From assembly GCF_030166555.2 (NCBI RefSeq), contig NZ_CP126461.2: DNA of 64,000 bases; one strand, 5' to 3'. The notes below the pieces were generated by a model. It did no database searches. It worked only from the letters and a program-made list of their open reading frames with translations, and was not told the origin of the DNA. Positions 7,794 to 17,304 of this stretch are shown one piece after another. Position numbers and translations under genes: made by a program. The number at the start of each line of letters is the position of its first letter. Within the stretch, counting starts at the first letter, position 1. The stretch comes from Acholeplasma laidlawii_A. Lineage in GTDB: Bacteria > Bacillota_I > Bacilli_A > Acholeplasmatales > Acholeplasmataceae.

Positions 7794-9518
7794 TTATATA
7801 TGGATTTGTGAAGAATATGTAATTAAGTGAGCAAACAAACTTACATTCTGATTAAACATAATAGGCAGTGTAGTAGACCATGTTTCATATACTCCACTTT
7901 GATTCTCTACAGTTTCTACAAATAGATCAAGTACAGTAACACCAGTAAATGCAGCTGGTTTATCCCGTAAGAACCATTTAGCACCAAATATATAGTCATT
8001 TAGCGCTAATTTATAAGTACTTTGCATTTGGATATCATCCTTAGATAAACCCGTTCTAAAATATGCATTTTCACTACCGATTGCATTTAATAGTTCTTCA
8101 CCTGTCACATCGATTAAAACAACTGTGTTATCAAATGGTGATATGGCATGAAGTTTTGCATAACTTAAACTTTCACCGTTACGAATGGTATCTCTTGTAC
8201 CACCTGCATTATGAAGCCCAACATCTGCACCAAACTTTAATTGCATAAGTTTTCCAATATAATTTGATAAAAGACCTTTATCTATACTTTGACTAGAGAC
8301 CATAATAGGATCATATAGACCTGAAATTTCATTATAGAAGTTATCAATTTTAAATTTAATGCTTGATTGTTCAACATTCAGTCTTTCTTCAGTAAACTGT
8401 GTTAAGTTTTCTTGAGTAAAGTTATAAACGCCTTGTTTTGAGTCATAATTTAGTGTAACGTGTCCTACATGTGATCCATTAGCACCAGATTGCATAACAG
8501 GTACGTTATTAATGGTTCTTGTATAGTATCTATGGGTATGTCCATTAAGGATAGCATCTACTTTGTAATCTCCCTTTAGATTTGCAATCGAGTTATTAAA
8601 TCCACTATCATCTGCGTGGTTGATTGCTATTACAATATCAGCATCATCTTCTGTACGTGCCTTATGGGAAAAATACATGACACGCTCCACAGGATCTATG
8701 AATTTGTAGTCTTTAATTCTTGCGTATGCAATAGAAGATTCTAATCCAAAACCGACTGTACCAATCACAGCAACCTTAACACCTGATTTTTCTATGATTG
8801 TGTAAGGTTCAAAACCTTCTACCATCTCATTTGATGATTTTTCATAAACGTTTGCGCCCAGTAATGGAAAATTAGCCTGTAAATTACTTTGCCCATTAAA
8901 GTATTGTGTTAATACATCAACACCCCAATCAAATTCATGGTTACCAGCTACAAATGCATCTAACTCCATGTCATTTAATAGTTCTATTGTTGATGCACCA
9001 TCATACCAATTACTAATTAACTGGCCTTGTAAAATATCTCCACCTGCTAAAAATAAGGTCGAATCGGGATTGTTATTTTTTTCATCCATAATTAGATTAC
9101 CGATGCGGCTTAACCCTATTTGTTCTTCATTATTCAAAACCGCACCATGAAAATCATTAATATAATAAATGTTTAAATCTAAATTTATAATTGTTGATGT
9201 TGCAACTACACGTACATCCACTGTAATCGTTTTATGATATTGCTCATAGTTAAGTTCAAAGTCAACTTGATATTCACCTTCAACTTCATAATTAACTAAA
9301 CTATCATCGTAGCTCACAAAGTGAATAAAAGTAATGTTATTAATGTCTTTAGCTGTTACATATTCTAAATAAATTGGTCGTTCTTCACCAATAACATATT
9401 CAATATCATCAGCCACTTCAAAAATAATTGTATCCTCACCTGGTGAATCTCCAAGTGTTTGGCAACTAATTAATATAAATACTAAACTTAATACAATGAA
9501 ACTCATCAATTTCTTCAT
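7794..9518 (-). CDS. 5'-nucleotidase/metallophosphatase lipoprotein
   Basis: A 574-residue exported protein. Residues 1-19 form a lipoprotein signal ending LISC (lipidated Cys19). A short beta-rich domain follows, then the calcineurin-like metallophosphoesterase domain with NDFHG (~121), GGDILQG, GNHEFDWG (~193), INHADD and NGHTHR (~327). The C-terminal 5'-nucleotidase domain has GLHNAGGTRDTIRNG. Surface-anchored enzymes of this family hydrolyse nucleotides, UDP-sugars or cyclic nucleotides, and this one probably salvages nucleosides. The C-terminus is short and has no LPXTG motif or membrane anchor. Its -10 (TGTTATAAT, around 9560) is upstream. Confidence 0.9.
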   Translation of the reverse strand: MKKLMSFIVLSLVFILISCQTLGDSPGEDTIIFEVADDIEYVIGEERPIYLEYVTAKDINNITFIHFVSYDDSLVNYEVEGEYQVDFELNYEQYHKTITVDVRVVATSTIINLDLNIYYINDFHGAVLNNEEQIGLSRIGNLIMDEKNNNPDSTLFLAGGDILQGQLISNWYDGASTIELLNDMELDAFVAGNHEFDWGVDVLTQYFNGQSNLQANFPLLGANVYEKSSNEMVEGFEPYTIIEKSGVKVAVIGTVGFGLESSIAYARIKDYKFIDPVERVMYFSHKARTEDDADIVIAINHADDSGFNNSIANLKGDYKVDAILNGHTHRYYTRTINNVPVMQSGANGSHVGHVTLNYDSKQGVYNFTQENLTQFTEERLNVEQSSIKFKIDNFYNEISGLYDPIMVSSQSIDKGLLSNYIGKLMQLKFGADVGLHNAGGTRDTIRNGESLSYAKLHAISPFDNTVVLIDVTGEELLNAIGSENAYFRTGLSKDDIQMQSTYKLALNDYIFGAKWFLRDKPAAFTGVTVLDLFVETVENQSGVYETWSTTLPIMFNQNVSLFAHLITYSSQIHI

Positions 9519-9589
9519 AGACGTCTACTTTCTTTATAAATATCATAAGCATATTATTATAACACTGAATTGGTGTATTTTAAAGTGTA

Positions 9590-9624
9590 AAAAAAGATGC
9601 AAACTCACCATATTTGCATCTTTT
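9590..9624 (-). terminator. Intrinsic terminator after the diguanylate cyclase
   Basis: GATGCAAA (9596-9603) pairs with TTTGCATC (9613-9620), extended by A/T pairs. On the minus strand it ends in a run of seven T, just downstream of the diguanylate cyclase stop. Confidence 0.8.
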
Positions 9625-9636
9625 CCTTGTATTTTA

Positions 9637-11133
9637 TTAATTATTAAGGTTATTTGCCTTGACCATACGTTTGATACGGTACATTTCTGTATCTGCTTGT
9701 CTTAATAAATCATTGAGTGTCATCCCATGGAGTGGATACTCTGATAACCCAATAGATGCTTTTAAATTGAACACCTTGTTATCTAAATATATTTGACTTT
9801 CAATAGCATCGATAATTCTATCAATTTTATATTCTAGTGTATGTGATTTATCGTCTAAATTTAAAATAACAACAAACTCATCTCCCGCATAGCGTGTTAC
9901 AAAATCTTCTTCATGTACTGTTTTTAGTAATCTTTTAGCAAGTTGATGCAACACCTCATCACCAACAGTGTGTCCATAGTTATCATTGATATACTTAAAA
10001 TTATCAAGATCTATACACATAAGTGCAAACCGTTTATTATCAGTAATTTTAGTGTCGATTATTTTAGTTAAGTATCTTCTATTAGGTAAAGTAGTTAAAT
10101 CATCATAATACGCATAATCGGTCAGTTTTTCATTCATTTGATGCAAATTAGAGATATCAGTAAATGTAATAATAGCATGTTTTTGATCTACATAATTAAT
10201 GACGGATATTGAAATAAGTGTTCTTATAATACTACCATCTGATTTCATTACACTATATTCCTTATTATGATATGGATTATTCGACTCCATCATCTGTTTA
10301 AATTCTGTTAAATGACAGATTTCTTTAAATATTTTAAGTTCACAAACCTGACTTCCAAGTAACTCTTCAATTCTATAACCTAAAAAATCAGAAAATCGGG
10401 TATTTACATCGACTACTTTCCTATTTTCATCAAGCATCAGCATTGAAACCGGCGAATGATGAAAACCACTATTAATTTTCTTTATTTCACCTCGAGCTCG
10501 ATTATAGATTAAATTAGATACAATAAATGTTAAAAGGATCTGTAATAAAAATGTAAAGATTACAGTGATTGTTTGACTGTCTTTAAGTTCACTATATGAA
10601 TTATTATCTCTAAATATGAACAATATGTGTAGCACTCTAAATGAATATAGTACTATGTAAAGTATCGTTGTAAAGTTTAGTAAATGGGTTTTATCCTCAA
10701 TATCATCTCTTCTTAAATATATAGTAATAGATGATCTCGCATAAATATAGATTAATGAAATATATAAGATGAGTACTTGCAAGTATAATCTTTCATCTAT
10801 GTATAAAAAATAATTAAAGAGGATAAATGATACAGATAAGATGATGTATAAATCTATTGTCTTTACCTTAGATAAAACAAAATCTCTGGTTGACCTGTTA
10901 AAGATAAAAACGCCACTTAATATGGTTAAACCAATGAGCGGTGTCATGTAAAATTTTGTGGTTTCATTCAAAAGCCATAGTAAAATAAAGCCTACTGAAA
11001 TAAGTACTTGACCATAGATAAAGTGTTTCATTCCTCTATAATGAATCTTCAATTTCATATACGAAAAATATAGACTTGCAGTAATTAAAAGCGACATCAA
11101 AAACGCAGTCCAAATAATTAAATTAAAAACCAT
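9637..11133 (-). CDS. Membrane-anchored PAS-GGDEF diguanylate cyclase
   Basis: A 498-residue protein: about seven transmembrane helices (residues 4-212), a PAS domain (~222-320, LDENRKVVDVNTRFSDFLGYR), and a GGDEF domain (~335-495). The catalytic loop reads YAGDEF rather than GGDEF; AGDEF is found in some active cyclases. The metal-binding Asp (CIDLDNFKYINDNYGH) and other catalytic elements are kept. The RxxD inhibitory site is HEED here, so product feedback at that site is probably absent. Such proteins make cyclic di-GMP in response to a membrane or PAS signal. ATG 11133 has GGGGAG upstream. No EAL or HD-GYP partner is in the window. Confidence 0.92.
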   Translation of the reverse strand: MVFNLIIWTAFLMSLLITASLYFSYMKLKIHYRGMKHFIYGQVLISVGFILLWLLNETTKFYMTPLIGLTILSGVFIFNRSTRDFVLSKVKTIDLYIILSVSFILFNYFLYIDERLYLQVLILYISLIYIYARSSITIYLRRDDIEDKTHLLNFTTILYIVLYSFRVLHILFIFRDNNSYSELKDSQTITVIFTFLLQILLTFIVSNLIYNRARGEIKKINSGFHHSPVSMLMLDENRKVVDVNTRFSDFLGYRIEELLGSQVCELKIFKEICHLTEFKQMMESNNPYHNKEYSVMKSDGSIIRTLISISVINYVDQKHAIITFTDISNLHQMNEKLTDYAYYDDLTTLPNRRYLTKIIDTKITDNKRFALMCIDLDNFKYINDNYGHTVGDEVLHQLAKRLLKTVHEEDFVTRYAGDEFVVILNLDDKSHTLEYKIDRIIDAIESQIYLDNKVFNLKASIGLSEYPLHGMTLNDLLRQADTEMYRIKRMVKANNLNN

Positions 11134-11214
11134 ACTATCTCCCCTAGATGATTTCGTTAACTATATTATATCAATATTATAAAAAAAGTGCATAAAATGA
11201 TAAAAAAATGTGCA

Positions 11215-11246
11215 TAAAAAAAGCAGTTTTGATTAAAAACTGCTTC
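11215..11246 (-). terminator. Intrinsic terminator after guaC
   Basis: AAGCAGTTTT (11221-11230) pairs with AAAACTGCTT, followed on the minus strand by TTTTTATG, just after the guaC stop. Confidence 0.85.
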
Positions 11247-11261
11247 ATTACCGTTTTTTAG

Positions 11262-12239
11262 TTAAATCCAATCTCCATTAAAAATAGAGTTTTTAACAAT
11301 TACATAGTCAACTTTTGTAATTGCTTCAATATCTTTACCACCTGCATAAGATATAGATGACTGTAAATCTTCAGTCATTTCTTTTAAGGTATCTTCTATT
11401 TTACCTTTGTAAGAAATTAAGATACGCTTACCTTCAACATTGGTCTTTTCACCCTTTTGATATTCTGATGCTGAACCAAAATATTCTTTAAGTATTTGTC
11501 CATCTTCTTCAATTGTTTGTCCAGGTGATTCTTCATTTCCTGCAAATAAAAAGCCGATCATAATCATAGATGCACCAAATCTAATAGATTTAGCAATATC
11601 ACCATGCGTACGAATTCCACCATCTGCGATCATTGGTTTTCTAGCTACTTTACTACAGCGAGAAAGTGCTGCTAATTGCCATCCACCTGTACCAAAACCG
11701 GTTTTGATTTTAGTGATACAAACCTTACCAGGTCCAACCCCTACTTTTGTAGCATCAGCGCCAGCATTTTCGAGTTCTCTTACTGCTTCAGGTGTTGCAA
11801 CATTACCCGCAATTAAAAATGATGTAGGTAAATGTTTTTTAATGTGTATAATCATGTCAATGACTAATTGACTATGACCATGTGCTATATCAATTGTAAT
11901 ATAGTCAGGAACTAAATTAAGTCTTGATAGTTCTTCAACAAAATCATATTCTTGTAATTTCACACCAACAGAAATCGATGTATACAAGTTAAGTTCCTTC
12001 ATCTTTTTCATAAAAGGGATACGTGATGCTTCATCAAATCTATGCATGATATAAAAATAATCATGACTTGCTAACCAGATTGCTAACTTTTCATCAATAA
12101 TGGTTGCCATGTTTGCTGGAACTACTGGAAGTTTAAATCTTCTGGGTCCAAATTGAACAGATGTATCACATTCACTTCTAGATTTTACAATACTTTTAGA
12201 AGGAATAAGTTGAATATCTTCGTAGTCAAAAACTTTCAT
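11262..12239 (-). CDS. guaC: GMP reductase
   Basis: Converts GMP to IMP with NADPH in purine interconversion. The 325-residue TIM-barrel protein starts KVFDYEDIQLIPSKS and carries the GVGPGKVCITKIKTGFG loop with the catalytic Cys, then ADGGIRTHGDIAKSIRFGA for phosphate binding. It lacks the CBS pair of IMP dehydrogenase, and its length matches the short Gram-positive GuaC (326 in Bacillus), which separates it from GuaB. ATG 12239 has GGAG upstream. It is monocistronic, with its own terminator. Confidence 0.93.
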   Translation of the reverse strand: MKVFDYEDIQLIPSKSIVKSRSECDTSVQFGPRRFKLPVVPANMATIIDEKLAIWLASHDYFYIMHRFDEASRIPFMKKMKELNLYTSISVGVKLQEYDFVEELSRLNLVPDYITIDIAHGHSQLVIDMIIHIKKHLPTSFLIAGNVATPEAVRELENAGADATKVGVGPGKVCITKIKTGFGTGGWQLAALSRCSKVARKPMIADGGIRTHGDIAKSIRFGASMIMIGFLFAGNEESPGQTIEEDGQILKEYFGSASEYQKGEKTNVEGKRILISYKGKIEDTLKEMTEDLQSSISYAGGKDIEAITKVDYVIVKNSIFNGDWI

Positions 12240-12306
12240 AAATACGCTCCTTAAATTTTATTGCCATCTCATATTATCATATTTATAGGGCAAAAGCTAA
12301 ATTTAG

Positions 12307-13014
12307 TTATTTAAATTCAATTACTGTATAAAGTGTTTGTGACTCATCAAAAAACTGTACCAAGAACCCTTCTTCGGTTTGATATAGTTTTAAAACCATT
12401 TTTTGAAATAATTGAAAATCCTTTTTATACTCACAAATTAAAGTGCTAAATTGAAAATCCATAGGAAGCATGTTATATGAAAAATCAACGTATACTGCAT
12501 TATTTAGATGTTGATAGTAATCTAGATGGGATGGCAATACAACTTGATTAAAGGACTTTACAAAGTCTAATTTTCTATTTAGACTAATCTTTCGGCCCAT
12601 ATAAGTCATATCATGTTTTTTTCTATTACCTAGTGTTCTAAGTACTTCATTACTTAGTCTATGCGGTGCCTTACTCTCTAGATGTATAAATGATCCTAAG
12701 CAATAAGATTCTACTAATAAGTTACCCATAAGATCATGTATTAAGGTATTACGATATCCTAAAAATTGTTTTGTTTCATAAGGATATGTGGTAAGTTCTA
12801 ACATATCTTTATACTTTGGCCAATATTTAATATGTACATAACGAAAATTTAAGACAATTGCAAAATTTTGTTCTCTACTTTCTTTTGCAAGTGCACTTAA
12901 TGATTCAATATGTGCGCCTTCCACATCTTGAATCATATCAATAAGATCTGTGATTCTTACCCTATTGTTATAACCAATTTCAGATGCCTGTATGATTCTA
13001 GTTTCTTTATACAT
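12307..13014 (-). CDS. Acyl-ACP thioesterase
   Basis: A 235-residue double hot-dog protein of the PF01643 family. It hydrolyses acyl-ACP to release free fatty acids. The N-terminal half (residues ~1-130) starts YKETRIIQASEIGYNNRVRI and includes QNFAIVLNFRYVHIKYWPKY, GFRNT-like GYRNTLI, and SFIHLESKAPHR. The second half has SHLDYYQHLNNAVYVDF, containing the catalytic-type Asn/His in the usual H-x-N-N. The start ATG has GGAGGATG upstream. It fits an organism that makes its own membrane acyl chains. Confidence 0.88.
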   Translation of the reverse strand: MYKETRIIQASEIGYNNRVRITDLIDMIQDVEGAHIESLSALAKESREQNFAIVLNFRYVHIKYWPKYKDMLELTTYPYETKQFLGYRNTLIHDLMGNLLVESYCLGSFIHLESKAPHRLSNEVLRTLGNRKKHDMTYMGRKISLNRKLDFVKSFNQVVLPSHLDYYQHLNNAVYVDFSYNMLPMDFQFSTLICEYKKDFQLFQKMVLKLYQTEEGFLVQFFDESQTLYTVIEFK

Positions 13015-13120
13015 ATGTATTCATCCTCCTCTATCTATTTTGATTCTTTAATTCATAATCAATATACTAATTATATGATACAATAATTATAGTATAAATT
13101 TAGAATTAAATGGTGGAATT

Positions 13121-13495
13121 ATGAAACTTTTACTTAAACTTATCTTGAATCGCTTTATGCTTTCAATATTAATTATATTCTTTTTTGTTTTAGACTATAA
13201 ATTTGTAAGATTAAACCCAATGGAACTTTATACAGTTAAACGACCGCCTGAGACTTCTGTAGCTGATAGTTATTACATTATAGAATTTGGTGAGACTGAT
13301 ATTTTTATTGAAATAACTTACTTAGATGGTCAAATTCATTTAGTACCTAAAAGTGAATTATCTAGTCCTTTAACTGAAGAAAATAAACCTTTAATCGCTT
13401 GGTATTACTACGCTTTAGGTCTTGCTCTAGCAAATACCATTCCATTTGGATGGTTTACTAAATCAAAAAAGGTGTCTAAAAAGCATAAAAAATAG
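13121..13495 (+). CDS. Hypothetical membrane protein
   Basis: I do not recognise this 124-residue protein. It has a hydrophobic helix at residues 10-27, a polar stretch of about 65 residues, a second hydrophobic helix (~92-112) and a lysine-rich tail (KSKKVSKKHKK). This suggests two passes with both ends inside. GGTGGA precedes the ATG. It has its own terminator directly after the stop and shares a divergent promoter region (13015-13120) with the thioesterase gene. Confidence 0.75.
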   Translation: MKLLLKLILNRFMLSILIIFFFVLDYKFVRLNPMELYTVKRPPETSVADSYYIIEFGETDIFIEITYLDGQIHLVPKSELSSPLTEENKPLIAWYYYALGLALANTIPFGWFTKSKKVSKKHKK

Positions 13496-13503
13496 TTTAA
13501 ATA

Positions 13504-13535
13504 AAGTGTCTTATGCATTTATGACACTTTTTTTT
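13504..13535 (+). terminator. Intrinsic terminator
   Basis: AAGTGTC (13504-13510) pairs with GACACTT (13523-13529), followed by a T run. It ends the small membrane protein gene at 13121-13495. Confidence 0.85.
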
Positions 13536-13598
13536 GTGATTTTTTATAAAATAGTATCATATAGATGTATAAAAATACATTAAAGGAGGATTTATAGT

Positions 13599-14303
13599 AT
13601 GAAGGCATTATTAACAGCCTTAAAAGGGTTTGCCGTTTCAATTGGTGGTTTGATCGTAGTCATATTTGCAGTCTTTTGGCATGCAGACATTCTTAATATT
13701 ATAGAAAATATCGGAACTTTTAACTTAGTTACATTCGGTGTTTATCTTGGTATCATGATTTTAATGTTTGCAGTAATATGGGCACAATCAAAGTCTAATG
13801 CTTTATTATCACATGGTATTTTATTCTTTTTATTTGCATCATCTCTTAGTGGATTTTTAGGTGATTTATTCAGTAATAACCCATCAGATGCATTTAATGG
13901 GAATCAAATTGTAAATGTACTTATTATGTTGTATACCTTAGGTGTAGTTGTTGCATATTTACTTTATGATAGACCAAAACCAGCAAAGGTTAATGAACTC
14001 ATCTCACTACCAATGATTATCTTCTTTGCAGCATATTATGTTGTATTTGGATTTAGTTCAACTCTGATAGTATTCCTAATTGTACTTGTAGCATTTTTAT
14101 TAGGTTCTGGTACAGTGGGTATTGCATACGCAATGTATGCAATCACTTCTTCAATTTTCTTTAGATTGAATGTCATCTTTACATCATTTTCAAATAATAT
14201 AAATCAATCTGTTAATGTTTGGTTTACAACGTTGTTATTAATTGCAGCATTTGTATTCCTTACTATGAGTGTAGTTAAGAAGATACAAGCAAACGAAGCA
14301 TAA
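13599..14303 (+). CDS. Hypothetical polytopic membrane protein
   Basis: A 234-residue, very hydrophobic protein with about seven predicted membrane helices and almost no soluble domain. I recognise no family motif. The start has a strong AGGAGGA site about 8 nt before ATG 13599. It is monocistronic, with a strong palindromic terminator after it. Transport, membrane-domain or scaffold roles are all possible; none can be preferred. Confidence 0.8.
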   Translation: MKALLTALKGFAVSIGGLIVVIFAVFWHADILNIIENIGTFNLVTFGVYLGIMILMFAVIWAQSKSNALLSHGILFFLFASSLSGFLGDLFSNNPSDAFNGNQIVNVLIMLYTLGVVVAYLLYDRPKPAKVNELISLPMIIFFAAYYVVFGFSSTLIVFLIVLVAFLLGSGTVGIAYAMYAITSSIFFRLNVIFTSFSNNINQSVNVWFTTLLLIAAFVFLTMSVVKKIQANEA

Positions 14304-14322
14304 AAAAGGTCCATTATTAAAG

Positions 14323-14357
14323 AAAACCATCACTTTTAAAAGTGATGGTTTTTTTTT
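14323..14357. terminator. Palindromic terminator between convergent genes
   Basis: A near-perfect palindrome, AACCATCACTTTT with its complement, is followed by nine T on the plus strand. It lies between the unknown membrane protein (plus) and fni (minus). The minus-side T tract is shorter, so it acts mainly on the plus strand. Confidence 0.85.
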
Positions 14358-15327
14358 ATACTATTCTGTATGTTACTTCTTTTAAATGATTTAAGTTAGA
14401 AACACCAAGTATTAGCATGATTTTTTTAAGATCTTCAATAAATTCCTCGACCTTTTTAACTGCATCATCGTATTCTAAATCTGTTAAATCTAAGAACCAT
14501 TTAGATAATCCACAAGCCTTAGCACCCAAGATGAGTGATTTTATCACATCAAGCGGATGTCGTATACCACCGGATGCATATATTTCTAAATCTTTTTCAT
14601 TTTTAAGATTGATTAAGGTTTGAGCAGTATCAATTGAAAAATCATTTAAATAACTATAATCCTTAGCACTTCTGGTGGATTCAATATCAATAAATGAAGT
14701 ACCACCACTACCAGAAACATCAATATATTTTATACCTAATGTTTTTAGTTTTTGGATAGTCTTAAGTGATAAACCGAGCCCAACTTGTTTAACAATAACT
14801 GGTTTATTTAGATGTTTAACTACAGATTCGATGTGGTTGGACCACAATCTAAAATCTCTATCACCTTCGTTCATAACGAGTTCTTGAATCACATTTAAGT
14901 GAATCGATAAAGCATTAGCTTCAATTATAGAAACTGCTACTTGTGCTTGTTCTAGTGTCATATTCGGGTTAATATTACCTACTATAATACCTTTATGATT
15001 ATTCCTTATAACCTTAAATGATTCGATTGAGGATGGATCTTTAAACATAATAGATTGACTTCCAGTAACCATTGGTAAATTGAAATGAGCTGCAATCATC
15101 GATAGAAATTTATTAATCTTATGTGCTTTTTCACTACCGCCAGTCATGGCATTAATATAGAAAGGATATGGAACCTTCATACCTAAAAATTCTGTAGATA
15201 AATCAATATCGTCAATAGATAAATCGGGTAAATCTGTACCTTCTAAAATTATCTTATCAAACATATTTGGTTTTTTCTTGAATGATTTGGCGATATTAAT
15301 ATGATCATCTTTTCTATTTTTACTCAT
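14356..15327 (-). CDS. fni: Isopentenyl-diphosphate isomerase, type 2 (FMN dependent)
   Basis: Interconverts IPP and DMAPP at the end of the mevalonate route. The 323-residue TIM-barrel protein has MSKNRKDDHI at the start, INAMTGGSEKAHKIN, SIHLNVIQELVMNEGDR (the Q-E-x-x-M-x-E-G motif), VKQVGLGLS, DVSGSGGTSF and YASGGIRHPLDV for FMN phosphate. Last gene of the mevalonate operon; its ATG overlaps the end of mvaK2 by 8 bp. Confidence 0.96.
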   Translation of the reverse strand: MSKNRKDDHINIAKSFKKKPNMFDKIILEGTDLPDLSIDDIDLSTEFLGMKVPYPFYINAMTGGSEKAHKINKFLSMIAAHFNLPMVTGSQSIMFKDPSSIESFKVIRNNHKGIIVGNINPNMTLEQAQVAVSIIEANALSIHLNVIQELVMNEGDRDFRLWSNHIESVVKHLNKPVIVKQVGLGLSLKTIQKLKTLGIKYIDVSGSGGTSFIDIESTRSAKDYSYLNDFSIDTAQTLINLKNEKDLEIYASGGIRHPLDVIKSLILGAKACGLSKWFLDLTDLEYDDAVKKVEEFIEDLKKIMLILGVSNLNHLKEVTYRIV

Positions 15328-16360
15328 CGTAATCCCATACCTTTATATCGAGTGCAATTAATCCATTTTTAATCCATGCATCTTGAAGCGTTCTTTTATC
15401 TGTTTCATTTTTTGTAAGTGCAATACCACAGTCTCCATACCCTGCACCACTAGTTTTGGCTGAATAACCGTAATCACTAGCAATTTGAATCATCTTCTTA
15501 AATGGTTCTGATTCAATTTTAATACCAGCATTTTCTTCTAATTCATTAAGTTTTTGACGATATAGATCAATCATATACTTGATTGTATAATAATCTGATC
15601 TTATAAATGCTTCTTTAAATTGATTTACAATGACTTTAGTTTTTGCTAAAAAGTTTGCATACCAATTGCTACCACTAAAACTGGTCATTTTATCGGTGTA
15701 TGCCTTGGTCGAATGAGAAATGCCAGAGAAGCATACAGCCAACTTTATGGAACCTCTCTTAAGTTTTTCTATTTTAAGTAGTGGCCAAGTCATCTCCATG
15801 ACTTCAGAAATATGTCCTTTTCTGTTTAATATCCAAATAAGATCATATCTTTGGTAAAATATCCAACCACCATAAATGGATGCTGCTAACTCACCACCTG
15901 ATGTAATATCAGAAATTTCTATTTGCGCTAATACACTTAATTTAAATAAATCTAATCTTGCAATTTCAATACCATGAAAATTTAAAATACCTTTAATAAC
16001 AGCGACTATAACAGCGCCTGATGAACCTAATCCATATTTTATGTTATCTTTACTTGTAAGTTCAGAAAAAAGTTCAATACTATAACTTTTAGGTGTAATT
16101 TCTTTATATTTTAAATACTTATGAGCTATGTAAACAGCTGCTTTTGCGTGTGTCAAGGTGTCGTAAACAAAGACAGGTAATTGATCAGATAACATCCATC
16201 TAAAATGTCCCATTTCAGAAGAAAATTGGTAATCAGAATCCTCTTTAACCCTAACGTGTATAAACTTATCAACAGCCACTATTATTGCTTCATTACCAGG
16301 TTTAACTACTGAATATTCCCCAATAATGAATAACTTTCCAGGTATTTTTAGTGATATCAT
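15320..16360 (-). CDS. mvaK2: Phosphomevalonate kinase
   Basis: GHMP kinase that adds the second phosphate to mevalonate. The 346-residue protein has IPGKLFIIGEYSVVKPGNEAI at the start, the ATP loop KYGLGSSGAVIVAV (~110), TSGGELAASIYGGW, and the C-terminal KTSGAGYGDCGIAL glycine-rich motif. Its length and the GEYAV-type first motif fit phosphomevalonate rather than mevalonate kinase. Overlaps mvaD by 4 bp and fni by 8 bp. Confidence 0.95.
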   Translation of the reverse strand: MISLKIPGKLFIIGEYSVVKPGNEAIIVAVDKFIHVRVKEDSDYQFSSEMGHFRWMLSDQLPVFVYDTLTHAKAAVYIAHKYLKYKEITPKSYSIELFSELTSKDNIKYGLGSSGAVIVAVIKGILNFHGIEIARLDLFKLSVLAQIEISDITSGGELAASIYGGWIFYQRYDLIWILNRKGHISEVMEMTWPLLKIEKLKRGSIKLAVCFSGISHSTKAYTDKMTSFSGSNWYANFLAKTKVIVNQFKEAFIRSDYYTIKYMIDLYRQKLNELEENAGIKIESEPFKKMIQIASDYGYSAKTSGAGYGDCGIALTKNETDKRTLQDAWIKNGLIALDIKVWDYDE

Positions 16361-17304
16361 AAGGAAATTACCCCCATTCCTGTATAACTTACTATAACCT
16401 TAGATAATTTTTCATATCTCGCTTTAACTGATTCTACATGTTCTTTTTTAGTTAAAATTTTAACATTAGCTCCTGCATCCATTGTGTAATATACAGGTAT
16501 ACCCTCATTACGTATTTTTTCAGTTAAATCCATGACCTTAAATGATTGATCAGTTAAATAAGAAACTCCGGTTTCTTGAATTATATAGTGCATTAAACTT
16601 GCATGAGATTCTGCAATAGACCCCATCTTGTCAAAATCATTTTCTAGTATGGCTTCTTTCATATCATTAAATGCATCTTTTGTACTTAAAGTCCATAATT
16701 CTTTTAAGTCTGGATATTCATTTAATCTGTTCATTGCATCGGTACTATTTACTTTTTTAGGTGTCTCATCAATTAAACATACAATTAATGCTAAATCATC
16801 CATGTGTGTTAAATGTTCTGCATAAGAAGATTTATGATCATGTCCTTCATGCCATAAAACCAGACCACCATAGATAGAACGTGATGCAGAACCACTTCCT
16901 AATCTTGCTAGGGATGAAAGTTCTTTAGAATCAAGATTTAGTCCATATGCTTTAGTTGCAGCATATGCAAGTGCTGAAAATGCTGAAGATGAAGAAGCTA
17001 AACCTGCTTTTTTTGGTACAAAGTTATAAGATGAAATCTTTGCGTAATATGGAATACTATATAATTTTCTTAACTTATCCATATATTTAGATACTCTTAC
17101 ATACTCTCCACCAGTAATAGTTTCATCATCAATGAGTAATATATCAGCTGTTAATAGAGAATCATATGTAACTGTAGTTTCGGTATAAAAGGCATCTAAA
17201 GTTAGACTAATAGAGGAAGTTAGTGGTAAATTCCATTCTATGTCCTTTTTCCCCCAGTATTTAATAAGTGCAATATTTACGTTTGCTTTTGCTGTGTGTG
17301 TCAT
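16357..17304 (-). CDS. mvaD: Diphosphomevalonate decarboxylase
   Basis: Makes isopentenyl diphosphate by ATP-dependent decarboxylation. Starts THTAKANVNIALIKYWGKKD, the family signature, followed by LPLTSSISLTLD, KKAGLASSSSAFSALAYAA (ATP loop, ~100) and the SGSASRSIYGG substrate motif. MDAGANVKIL occurs near the C-terminus with the catalytic Asp. 315 residues. It overlaps mvaK1 by 4 bp (ATGA) and mvaK2 by 4 bp. Confidence 0.97.
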   Translation of the reverse strand: MTHTAKANVNIALIKYWGKKDIEWNLPLTSSISLTLDAFYTETTVTYDSLLTADILLIDDETITGGEYVRVSKYMDKLRKLYSIPYYAKISSYNFVPKKAGLASSSSAFSALAYAATKAYGLNLDSKELSSLARLGSGSASRSIYGGLVLWHEGHDHKSSYAEHLTHMDDLALIVCLIDETPKKVNSTDAMNRLNEYPDLKELWTLSTKDAFNDMKEAILENDFDKMGSIAESHASLMHYIIQETGVSYLTDQSFKVMDLTEKIRNEGIPVYYTMDAGANVKILTKKEHVESVKARYEKLSKVIVSYTGMGVISL

